Source: Dysgonamonadaceae bacterium (lineage in GTDB: Bacteria; Bacteroidota; Bacteroidia; Bacteroidales; Azobacteroidaceae). Taken from it: 13,066 nucleotides of DNA. Numbering within the stretch: position 1 is the first letter of the stretch; each line of letters opens with the position of its first letter. The notes below the pieces were generated by a model that was given only the letters and a program-made list of their open reading frames with translations, was not told the DNA's origin and did not search any database. The position numbers were made by a program, and so were the translations under genes. The DNA lies in contig JAIRKG010000003.1 in the NCBI GenBank assembly GCA_031260235.1, positions 1 through 13,066 on the forward strand. Direction: 5' to 3'. This document shows, piece after piece, positions 6,040 through 12,438 of the stretch.

Positions 6040-8442
6040 TTATTTTTCATTCAACGGAATCAACATCTTATAAAACGACCGCCAAACAAAAACCAGACCC
6101 AAAACGAGGAATGGAATAGCAATCCATATTGAGTAATCGGATGCCGGATTGGCTTTCATCTCAATACAAATCTCCGTCGCCAACAATCCGAAAAGCGTAG
6201 AGAACTTGATAATCGGATTCAACGAAACCGACGATGTGTCTTTAAACGGATCTCCAACCGTGTCGCCGACAACCGCCGCTTCGTGCAACGGTGTATTCTT
6301 TTCACGCAATTCCACTTCAACAATTTTCTTTCCGTTATCCCAACTTCCGCCTGCATTCGCCATATAAATCGCCTGAAATAAACCGAACACAGCAATCGAA
6401 ATCAAATATGCCACGAAGAAATTCGGATCAAAAAACGCAAAAGCCAATGTCAGGGAAATGAGCGCAATAAATATATTCCACATACCTTTCTGGGCATATT
6501 GCGTACAAATCTTCACCACTGATTTGGAATCTTCGATATTCGCTTCGGTTTTGTTCATATCGAACGTTTTCTTGATAAATTCTACGGCTCGATAAGCTCC
6601 TGTGGTAACAGCCTGCACAGACGCTCCGCTAAACCAGAAGACAACCGCGCCTCCGCAGATAAGTCCCAAAATCACGGGTGCATCCGTAAGGGAAAGATTT
6701 AGCAATCCGACTTTTTCGAGCAGGAGAATAATGGAAAAAATCATCGTCGTCGCGCCTACGACCGCCGTTCCGATAAGTACCGGTTTTGCTGTCGCCTTGA
6801 AAGTATTGCCTGCCGAGTCGTTTGCTTCCAGATAGTATTTCCCCTTTTCAAAATCGGGTTTGAAACCATGTTCTTTTTCAATTTCTTGGCTGATGCCTTT
6901 TATCTGTTCTATTTGCGAAAGTTCAAAAACCGATTGTGCATTGTCGGTAACAGGCCCGTAACTGTCCACAGCAATGGTTACAGGTCCCATGCAAAGGAAT
7001 CCGAAAGCCACCAGGCCGAAAGCAAAAATCGAAGCGTGAATTCCCAAAACGGCTTCCAATCCCAATTGCGAAGTGAAATAAGCAAGCGTCATCAATCCTA
7101 CAATCAAAAGTCCCGTCCAGAACGCGCCAAAATAACCGGCCACAATTCCCGAAAGAATATTGAGTGAAGGACCGCCTTCCCGCGAAGCCGTTACGATTTC
7201 TTTTACGTGAATAGATTTCGAACTTGTGAATATTTTAGTAAACTCAGGAATAAGCACCGCCGCCAGCGTCCCGCAACTGATAATCACCGACAATTTCCAC
7301 CAAAGCGTAGTATCGGGCATATCGCCGAGCAGCAGATGACTCATAAAAAAACTTGCCGAAATACAAAGAACAGCCGCAATAACAATCAAACGCATAAGCG
7401 GCAATTCAAAGTCGAAATCCTTTTTCTTTCCATATAATTTATTGGATATGGATTGATTGATAAAAAATGCGCAACCCGAAAGGAAATCCATTAAAAAACG
7501 CATCCCGAAAATCCAAACGATTAACTTCGCTTGAATCTGTGGATCGGGAATGGCAAGCGTGATAAATGTGATAAGCGCTACACCGGTAACTCCATAAGTT
7601 TCGAATCCGTCGGCAGTAGGACCGACGCTGTCGCCTGCGTTATCACCCGTGCAGTCGGCAATGACACCCGGATTGCGCGGGTCGTCTTCTTTCACTTTGA
7701 AAACCACTTTCATCAAGTCGGAACCAATATCGGCAATCTTCGTAAAAATACCGCCCGCTATGCGTAACGCACTTGCACCCAGCGATTCGCCAATGGCAAA
7801 TCCCAAAAAGCAGACGCCGACAATGTCGCGCGGAACAAACAACAGAATGATAATCATCATCACCAATTCGAGCGAAATAAGGAACAGCCCAACGCTCATA
7901 CCCGCTTTCAATGGAATATTGACCACATCCAACGGACGATTGCGCAACGCAGAAAAAGCAGTCCGCGCATTGGCATACGTATTTACCCTAATTCCATACC
8001 ACGCAACCGCGTATGAACCTGCCATCCCGACAATCGAGAAAAGCAGCACCAGCGATACCGTGCCGATACTTTGTCCGGTCAATCCGAAAAAGTAAATACA
8101 CAAAACAACCGCAATCAACCCGAAGAGCATCAGCAAAAACCTGCCCTGCTGCGCAAGATAAGTGCGGCAAGTTGCGTAAATAATCGACGCCACTTTTTCC
8201 ATCGACTTGTGAACGGGAAGTTTTTTAACCTGATTAAACAACAAAAGGCTGAACGCCAACGTACCGGCGATAATCAAAGCGCCGTAAAACAAAAAGTTCC
8301 ACGAAGAAACAGCGCTTCCGAACAGGTGGAAAGTGCCTTCATGTAAATCCGGAATAGCGAGGTCTGCTTCGCTCGCAAAAGCTGAAAAATTAAACCCTAA
8401 AATGAAACCGACTAGAACACTGAAATTTTTAAAATAATTCAT
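6040..8442 (-). CDS. hppA: Membrane-bound ion-translocating pyrophosphatase, divergent subtype
   Basis: An integral-membrane enzyme that couples PPi hydrolysis to H+ and/or Na+ export. I chose ATG 8442 (800 residues), whose N-terminus (MNYFKNFSVLVGFILGF...AFAS) looks like a signal or first helix. An in-frame ATG at 8502 adds 20 residues. In the longer numbering, the substrate site is clear: GGIFTKIADIGSDL (250-263), EDDPRNPGVIADCTGDNAGD (272-291), DSYGPVTDNA (513-522), NAGGSWDNGKK (716-726) and VVGDTVGDPFKDTSS (744-758). Several positions are atypical: DCTGDNAGD for the usual DNVGDNVGD, loss of the Gly-Pro after the last motif (DTSSVSLN), and about 20 extra residues before GNTFKATAK. Lys569 sits where a lysine is linked with K+-independence, but the second linked position is Ala. 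Catalytic Asp and Lys residues are retained, so it should be active; ion specificity is open. Confidence 0.94.
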   Translation of the reverse strand: MNYFKNFSVLVGFILGFNFSAFASEADLAIPDLHEGTFHLFGSAVSSWNFLFYGALIIAGTLAFSLLLFNQVKKLPVHKSMEKVASIIYATCRTYLAQQGRFLLMLFGLIAVVLCIYFFGLTGQSIGTVSLVLLFSIVGMAGSYAVAWYGIRVNTYANARTAFSALRNRPLDVVNIPLKAGMSVGLFLISLELVMMIIILLFVPRDIVGVCFLGFAIGESLGASALRIAGGIFTKIADIGSDLMKVVFKVKEDDPRNPGVIADCTGDNAGDSVGPTADGFETYGVTGVALITFITLAIPDPQIQAKLIVWIFGMRFLMDFLSGCAFFINQSISNKLYGKKKDFDFELPLMRLIVIAAVLCISASFFMSHLLLGDMPDTTLWWKLSVIISCGTLAAVLIPEFTKIFTSSKSIHVKEIVTASREGGPSLNILSGIVAGYFGAFWTGLLIVGLMTLAYFTSQLGLEAVLGIHASIFAFGLVAFGFLCMGPVTIAVDSYGPVTDNAQSVFELSQIEQIKGISQEIEKEHGFKPDFEKGKYYLEANDSAGNTFKATAKPVLIGTAVVGATTMIFSIILLLEKVGLLNLSLTDAPVILGLICGGAVVFWFSGASVQAVTTGAYRAVEFIKKTFDMNKTEANIEDSKSVVKICTQYAQKGMWNIFIALISLTLAFAFFDPNFFVAYLISIAVFGLFQAIYMANAGGSWDNGKKIVEVELREKNTPLHEAAVVGDTVGDPFKDTSSVSLNPIIKFSTLFGLLATEICIEMKANPASDYSIWIAIPFLVLGLVFVWRSFYKMLIPLNEK

Positions 8443-8540
8443 TTTCAAAATATTAAATTTGTTATATAAATTTGTTTTTTTGCTTTGAACAACAATTTTC
8501 ATTCTAATTAATAAAATCTATTTAAAACGGAAAAACGATG

Positions 8541-8548
8541 CAAAATTA
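8541..8548 (-). promoter_or_regulatory. Promoter -7 box candidate for hppA
   Basis: Minus-strand TAATTTTG matches TAnnTTTG exactly, but no TTG or TTTG lies 19-21 bases upstream. If real, the start site near 8534 lies upstream of both candidate hppA start codons, so it does not decide between them. Confidence 0.4.
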
Positions 8549-8754
8549 GTACAAATTTTGGATTAATTATCATTATTTCGGTTTTTTCGTAATTTTTTTT
8601 TTGCCCGTCTGTTTCATACTGCATTGATTTTATCTTGCATAACAATCTTCATAGTTTTCTTTAGTTCGAAAAATGACGCCGTAAAGGTAAGTATAAAACA
8701 ACACAACAGCGTTAATTTCAATTAAATCAACCTTAAAATTTATTAATGAGCATG

Positions 8755-8770
8755 AATATAGCGCTATATT
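8755..8770. promoter_or_regulatory. Perfect 16-bp palindrome, possible operator
   Basis: AATATAGCGCTATATT equals its own reverse complement. It lies in the divergent gap, about 165 bases upstream of the DUF3316 start. Its size fits a dimeric regulator site, but only one copy is seen and the base composition makes chance plausible. Confidence 0.35.
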
Positions 8771-8782
8771 GATATAAAACTA

Positions 8783-8803
8783 ATGCGAGCCCGAAACAAT
8801 CCG
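8783..8803 (-). repeat. Possible degenerate copy of the interspersed repeat
   Basis: ATGCGAGCCCGAAACAATCC resembles the reverse-oriented copy at 12282-12314 (TTGCGAGG...CCGAAGCAATCC) with its centre deleted and one substitution in the conserved end. This would be a decayed relic; it is weaker than the other four copies. Confidence 0.35.
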
Positions 8804-8895
8804 GTCTCCTCGTCAAGGATTAAGCTTTGATAGAGAGAGGCGGGGCGAGTCGTGATACTCGATAGCCAAAATCATTTTATTTACGTATAAATCAT

Positions 8896-8903
8896 TATCT
8901 TTG
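8896..8903 (+). promoter_or_regulatory. Promoter -7 box candidate for the DUF3316/S41 operon
   Basis: TATCTTTG matches TAnnTTTG exactly, 31 bases before the ATG at 8935. The -33 region is only T-rich. The same octamer is used by the strong promoter at 12404-12411, which favours it being real. Confidence 0.55.
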
Positions 8904-8934
8904 CTGTGCAATTTAACCGAATCGAAAAGAAGGC

Positions 8935-9786
8935 ATGCTTTCAACGATAAATAAAACGCTATGTATTTTTCTGTTATTCCTGCCGGTGGCTTTCCTTGCC
9001 CGTTCTCAGGAAGAAAAGCTCGTTCCGTTGACATATCAGTCATCATTAATAGGCTTTGGGACGAGCCGTGTTTATGATTCTTATCTTTCCCCTTTAATAT
9101 ATAGTGGATCGAATGTGGGGATTCTTTATGAGAAAATGTGTATGGCAGGATGGGGAAATGGAAACTTTTCACCACAACATCAGCTTTTCTTCGACTATTC
9201 CTGTACCGGAAATAAGACGAATACGGCATCCGACCATACAGGACTGATCGAATATGATTATACGGTGTATTATCGTTTCAATTTGAACGATGATTTTCAG
9301 GTATTTGCAGGGGCTCAGGCTGGCGTCTTGCTCGGATTTATTTATAACAGCCGGAACGGAAATAATCCTGTATCAGCAAAGGGGAATGTCAATTTAGGGC
9401 TTTCGGGGATTGCGGCGTATAAATTAATGATTAAATCACAGCCTGTTCGTTTCAGGTATCAGTTCAATTTGCCGGTGGCGGGTGGCGTCTATTCTCCGCA
9501 ATTTGGAGAATCGTATTATGAAATCGGGTTGGGAAACAGCGAGAAGTTGTTTTACCTGTCTTCGTTTCACAATCATTTTGCGTTCAAAAACATTTTGTCT
9601 GTTGAGCTTCCTTTGAATTGGCTTACCTTTCGCGCAACGTTTGCCAATTCGTTTTACCAAACCATAATCAACGATTTGACTACTCAATGGCACTCAAACA
9701 CCTTTTATTTGGGCGTTTCCAAAAACTTTTATACTGTGAACGGACGAGAACAGCATAATGGAAAATATTCCGGTGTTTTTAAATAA
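8935..9786 (+). CDS. DUF3316-like outer-membrane beta-barrel protein
   Basis: A 283-residue secreted protein with a clear signal peptide: hydrophobic core about residues 9-21, likely cut after LARSQ (about 25). The mature part alternates aromatic and polar residues in strand-like segments, ends in predicted strands (SNTFYLGVSKNFYTV, about 254-268), and has no membrane helices, as expected for a small outer-membrane barrel. The early segment GFGTSRVYDSYLSPLIYSG (41-59) matches my memory of the Bacteroidales DUF3316 family, whose function is unknown. Residues after 268 (NGREQHNGKYSGVFK) form a short polar tail past the last strand. The S41 lipoprotein gene starts 10 bases after the stop, so the two are almost certainly co-transcribed and both products sit in the envelope. 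The start is supported by a purine-rich GAAAAGAAGG just upstream and the -7 box at 8896. Confidence 0.72.
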   Translation: MLSTINKTLCIFLLFLPVAFLARSQEEKLVPLTYQSSLIGFGTSRVYDSYLSPLIYSGSNVGILYEKMCMAGWGNGNFSPQHQLFFDYSCTGNKTNTASDHTGLIEYDYTVYYRFNLNDDFQVFAGAQAGVLLGFIYNSRNGNNPVSAKGNVNLGLSGIAAYKLMIKSQPVRFRYQFNLPVAGGVYSPQFGESYYEIGLGNSEKLFYLSSFHNHFAFKNILSVELPLNWLTFRATFANSFYQTIINDLTTQWHSNTFYLGVSKNFYTVNGREQHNGKYSGVFK

Positions 9787-9796
9787 ATCAAGTAAA

Positions 9797-10864
9797 ATGA
9801 ATAGTGTGTCGAAGTCATTACAATTAATTCTTAAGAGCCATAAGAGTGGTTTCCTGTTATTGGTGTTCTTTTCACTCTTTGCCTGTGTGGATATTGAAGA
9901 ATATCCCAATAATCCGCGCGGCAATTTTGAAGCCTTATGGACAATTATGGACGAGCATTACTGTTTTTTTGAGTATAAAAAAGAATGGATTGACTGGAAC
10001 AAAATCCATTCAGAATATAAGGAGAAAGTCAAAAACGATATGGATGACGAAGCGTTATTTGCACTTCTAAATGAGATGCTTCAGGAATTAAAGGACGGTC
10101 ATGTCAATTTATATACGCCGTTTGACGTTGGCCGTTACTGGAAATGGTTTGAAGATTATGAAAGCAATTTTGACGAATCATTAATAAACAAATATTTAGA
10201 TTCGACTTATGCAATAGCCGGAAGCATCCGGTATCAAATATTGGAAGACAATATCGGTTATTTATATTACGGCAACTTTTCATCGGTAATAGGCGAAACG
10301 AATCTGGATTATATTATTCACGGAATGTCCGATTGCAGGGGATTGATTATTGACGTCAGGAACAATGGCGGCGGGCTGTTGAGCAATGTAAACAAGATTG
10401 CTTCTCGCTTTGTGACTGAAAAGACTTTGGTTGGATATATGCAGCACAAAACCGGAAAAGCCCACGACGCTTTTTCAGAGCCTGTCGCTCGCTACATTGA
10501 GCCTTCCGCGCGGCTGCACTATCAAAAACCGGTTGTTGTATTGACGAACAGAAGTTGTTTCAGCGCCACCAACGACTTTGTAAATGCAATGCGTTACTGT
10601 CCGAAGGTCACTATTTTGGGCGACCGTACCGGCGGCGGCAGCGGATTGCCGTTCTCTTCGGAGTTGCCCAACGGTTGGTCGGTACGGTTTTCGGTATGTC
10701 CGATGCTTGATGCAGACAAAAACCACCTCGAACTTGGAATCGAACCCTGTATTCGCAAGGATTTGTTGCCTTCGGATGTGGAGAAAGGGAAAGATACGTT
10801 AATTGAAGCCGCCAAACAAGAGATTAAAAATTGGTCAAGTAGTTGTTCGGATCGGTTCAATTAG
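9797..10864 (+). CDS. S41-family (tricorn/C-terminal-processing-like) serine peptidase lipoprotein
   Basis: A 355-residue envelope protease. I chose ATG 9797 because it leaves a 10-base gap after the DUF3316 gene and gives a proper lipoprotein signal: hydrophobic 19-29, with lipobox Leu-Phe-Ala-Cys at C30 (Phe at -2 is slightly unusual). An in-frame ATG at 9758 would overlap the upstream gene. After a helical N-terminal part (42-105) come the S41 elements: LKDGHVNLY with H102, GLIIDVRNNGGG (182-193), the nucleophile region NRSCFSATNDF (S256), GDRTGGGSGLP (275-284) and ELGIEPCI with E316. The Lys of the Ser/Lys dyad seen in CtpA/Tsp is absent (TGGGSG instead of TFGKG). A tricorn-like Ser/His/Glu arrangement is therefore inferred. 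No PDZ domain is apparent. The 3' end overlaps aroK tail-to-tail by 30 bases. Confidence 0.87.
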   Translation: MNSVSKSLQLILKSHKSGFLLLVFFSLFACVDIEEYPNNPRGNFEALWTIMDEHYCFFEYKKEWIDWNKIHSEYKEKVKNDMDDEALFALLNEMLQELKDGHVNLYTPFDVGRYWKWFEDYESNFDESLINKYLDSTYAIAGSIRYQILEDNIGYLYYGNFSSVIGETNLDYIIHGMSDCRGLIIDVRNNGGGLLSNVNKIASRFVTEKTLVGYMQHKTGKAHDAFSEPVARYIEPSARLHYQKPVVVLTNRSCFSATNDFVNAMRYCPKVTILGDRTGGGSGLPFSSELPNGWSVRFSVCPMLDADKNHLELGIEPCIRKDLLPSDVEKGKDTLIEAAKQEIKNWSSSCSDRFN

Positions 10865-11377
10865 CAGGCTGATTTTATCTGTGACGTTTTCACTTGAAAA
10901 AAGATCATTGCTTTCAACGATAAAAGTTGCTTTATTGTAAAACTCTTCCCGCATAGCCAAATTCGCGGCAATAAAGTTCTTCATTTCCTCAGAGTCTTTG
11001 TCTTTTATCAGCGGACGTTTCTGTTTTCCCGTTTTCAATCGTTCTGTGAGTTTTTCTACGCTCGCTTTCAGGTAAACAGTAGTTCCCGATTGATTCATTA
11101 TATCCATATTATCGAAAAAACAAGGTAACCCCCCACCTGTGGAAATCACCACGTTTTCAAAATCTTTAATCTCAAGCAAAATCTTTCGTTCGAGTTCTCG
11201 AAAAGTCGCTTCGCCTTTTTCTTCAAAAATGTCGGATATGCGTTTGCGATAACGGTTTTCGATAAACAAATCCATATCAATGAATTGCAGATTCAGTTTT
11301 TTCGCCAGTTGCTTACCGACAGTGGTTTTCCCGGAACCCATATAACCGATTAAGAAAATTTTTTGCTTGTCAATCAT
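10835..11377 (-). CDS. aroK: Shikimate kinase
   Basis: A 180-residue cytosolic NMP-kinase-fold enzyme that phosphorylates shikimate at the 3-OH using ATP, the fifth step of chorismate and aromatic amino acid synthesis. Length and motifs are standard: the Walker A loop GYMGSGKTT (11-19), DMD with the shikimate/Mg-binding aspartates (D34, D36), FRELE (R60), STGGGLP (79-85), the lid arginine in KQKRPLI, and the adenine-side MREEFY arginine. Nothing essential is missing. The last 30 bases overlap the convergent S41 peptidase gene, so the two mRNAs would be complementary at their 3' ends. It is divergent from RNase H with 75 bases between start codons. Confidence 0.96.
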   Translation of the reverse strand: MIDKQKIFLIGYMGSGKTTVGKQLAKKLNLQFIDMDLFIENRYRKRISDIFEEKGEATFRELERKILLEIKDFENVVISTGGGLPCFFDNMDIMNQSGTTVYLKASVEKLTERLKTGKQKRPLIKDKDSEEMKNFIAANLAMREEFYNKATFIVESNDLFSSENVTDKISLLIEPIRTTT

Positions 11378-11402
11378 TTTGTTTGTGTATTAAAAACCGG
11401 TG

Positions 11403-11410
11403 CAAAATTA
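11403..11410 (-). promoter_or_regulatory. Promoter -7 box candidate for aroK
   Basis: Minus-strand TAATTTTG matches TAnnTTTG. The nearest TTTG upstream is 25 bases away (11439-11436), longer than the usual 19-21, so the -33 half is doubtful. On the opposite strand, TACTTTTA at 11423-11430 is a 7/8 candidate for RNase H. Confidence 0.4.
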
Positions 11411-11452
11411 AGGAATTTTTCATACTTTTACCATTCAAAAATTTAGAAAAAC

Positions 11453-12079
11453 ATGTTGAAAAAGAAATATTATGTAGTTTGGAAAGGAATTGCCCCCGGT
11501 ATTTACGATTCGTGGGACGAAAGTAAAAAGCAAATCGACGGATTTGAAGGAGCGCTCTATAAATCATTCTCCACGAAAGAAGAAGCCGTCGAAGCGTTTC
11601 GTTCGGAGCCTTCCGGATATTTCCACTATCGCAGAAAAGCAACGCCCGTTTCCGGGCAAATTATTAAAGAAAGCCTTTCGGTAGATGCAGCTTGTTCGGG
11701 GAATCCGGGGAAAATGGAATACCGTGGCGTCAATACCGCTACCGGCGAGGTGATTTTCAACGTCGGTCCTTTCAAACAGGCAACCAACAACATCGGCGAA
11801 TTTTTAGCCATTGTGCACGCATTGGCATTACTGAAAAAGCAACATCTTGATACCCCTGTTTATTCCGATAGCGAAAATGGAATGTTGTGGGTTAAGCAGA
11901 AAAAATGCAAAACCAAATTGCAGCCCACCGAAAAAAACAAACCTGTTTTTGACTTGATTCAACGAGCGGAAACCTGGCTGCAAAACAATACGTATACCAA
12001 TCCGGTTTTGAAATGGGATACTAAGAATTGGGGGGAAATTCCGGCGGATTTTGGGCGAAAAAGAGGCGCTTCCCGCTAA
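11453..12079 (+). CDS. rnhA: Ribonuclease H with N-terminal viroplasmin-like domain
   Basis: A 208-residue, two-domain protein. Residues 5-50 (YYVVWKGIAPGIYDSWDE... KSFSTKEEAVEAF) are the caulimovirus-viroplasmin/RNase H1 N-terminal domain that binds RNA-DNA hybrids, followed by a short linker. Residues 72-203 form the type 1 RNase H fold with the four acidic catalytic positions: D78 (SVDAACSGNPG), E116 (NIGEFLAI), D139 (VYSDSENG) and D199 (PADFGRK). It should cleave the RNA strand of RNA-DNA hybrids, for example R-loops and replication primers. This two-domain arrangement is common in Bacteroidetes and the Bacillus BH0863 type. It is transcribed alone, divergent from aroK, and followed immediately by a terminator. 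Confidence 0.93.
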   Translation: MLKKKYYVVWKGIAPGIYDSWDESKKQIDGFEGALYKSFSTKEEAVEAFRSEPSGYFHYRRKATPVSGQIIKESLSVDAACSGNPGKMEYRGVNTATGEVIFNVGPFKQATNNIGEFLAIVHALALLKKQHLDTPVYSDSENGMLWVKQKKCKTKLQPTEKNKPVFDLIQRAETWLQNNTYTNPVLKWDTKNWGEIPADFGRKRGASR

Positions 12080-12107
12080 TGACAAGGAGGGTCATGTCCT
12101 TTTTTTA
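12079..12107 (+). terminator. Intrinsic terminator of the RNase H gene
   Basis: Directly at the stop codon, AAGGA (12084-12088) can pair with TCCTT (12097-12101) ahead of a run of seven T. An alternative stem, ATGAC (12079-12083) with GTCAT (12091-12095), competes with it. The T-run right after the stem supports rho-independent termination, though the stem is short. Confidence 0.55.
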
Positions 12108-12227
12108 TTTTTCAAACATGAGAAATTTTATGCATTCAAAATTTTTCGTCAATTCGATAATTTGCGGCAAATCTTTCTTTTTCTTTAACAGCAATGAAGT
12201 CTTGAGGGATGGCGCCATTGCAATTCC

Positions 12228-12258
12228 TGGATTGCTTCGGCTTCGCCTCTGGGTGACG
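12228..12258 (+). repeat. Interspersed repeat, copy B
   Basis: The stretch begins TGGATTGCTTCGG and ends GGGTGACG, as in copy A (2981-3013). With copy C it forms a large inverted pair: arms 12224-12258 and 12282-12318 separated by 23 bases. The 110 bases before it, from 12108, show no gene or structure I recognise. Confidence 0.75.
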
Positions 12259-12281
12259 ACTGCGGCTTTGTTGCCTCACCC

Positions 12282-12314
12282 CGTCATTGCGAGGGCGAAG
12301 TCCGAAGCAATCCA
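12282..12314 (-). repeat. Interspersed repeat, copy C, inverted
   Basis: CGTCATTGCGAGGGCGAAG followed by TCCGAAGCAATCCA is the reverse complement form of copy B, with small differences in the centre (TTGC for CCCA, one extra G, one extra T). The flanking AGGAA also mirrors the TTCC before copy B, so the symmetry extends beyond the repeat core. Confidence 0.75.
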
Positions 12315-12327
12315 GGAAGAAAAGAAA

Positions 12328-12362
12328 TGGATTGCCGCGCCGCTTCGCGGCTCCGGGTGACG
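12328..12362 (+). repeat. Interspersed repeat, copy D
   Basis: TGGATTGC and CCGGGTGACG ends are kept, but the centre is different and strongly palindromic (GCCGCTTCGCGGC). It lies 18 bases upstream of the promoter of the terminal secreted-protein gene, much as copy A lies close to the DUF1599 promoter. Confidence 0.72.
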
Positions 12363-12380
12363 CTTTTTTCTTCAAATCTA

Positions 12381-12411
12381 TTTGCATCACCAAAAACGAT
12401 GTGTATCTTTG
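12381..12411 (+). promoter_or_regulatory. Bacteroidetes-type promoter for the secreted repeat protein
   Basis: TTTG (12381-12384), a 19-base spacer and TATCTTTG (12404-12411) match the consensus at both boxes. The start site would be near 12418, about 20 bases before the ATG at 12439. Confidence 0.75.
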
Positions 12412-12438
12412 CAATCAAATCAATACACCGTATACTAT

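Larger units (their letters stand above)
8503..8934. other. AT-rich divergent intergenic region between hppA and the DUF3316 gene
   Basis: No convincing gene is present. From the hppA side, it holds a -7 box (8541-8548), a T-rich run (8580-8602), about 150 bases in which I see nothing, a perfect 16-bp palindrome (8755-8770), a possible degenerate repeat copy (8783-8803), and a G-rich patch (8831-8850). A small hairpin follows, with arms CGAGT and ACTCG (8846-8861), then the -7 box of the downstream gene (8896-8903). Confidence 0.6.

Noticed and set aside
7649..8095. 148-residue plus-strand reading frame
   Set aside because: It is antisense to hppA, whose membrane and catalytic motifs occupy the same bases. 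The product has no recognisable motif.
8813..9229. 138-residue minus-strand reading frame across the DUF3316 start
   Set aside because: It overlaps a promoter box and the signal-peptide region of the DUF3316 gene and has no recognisable domain.
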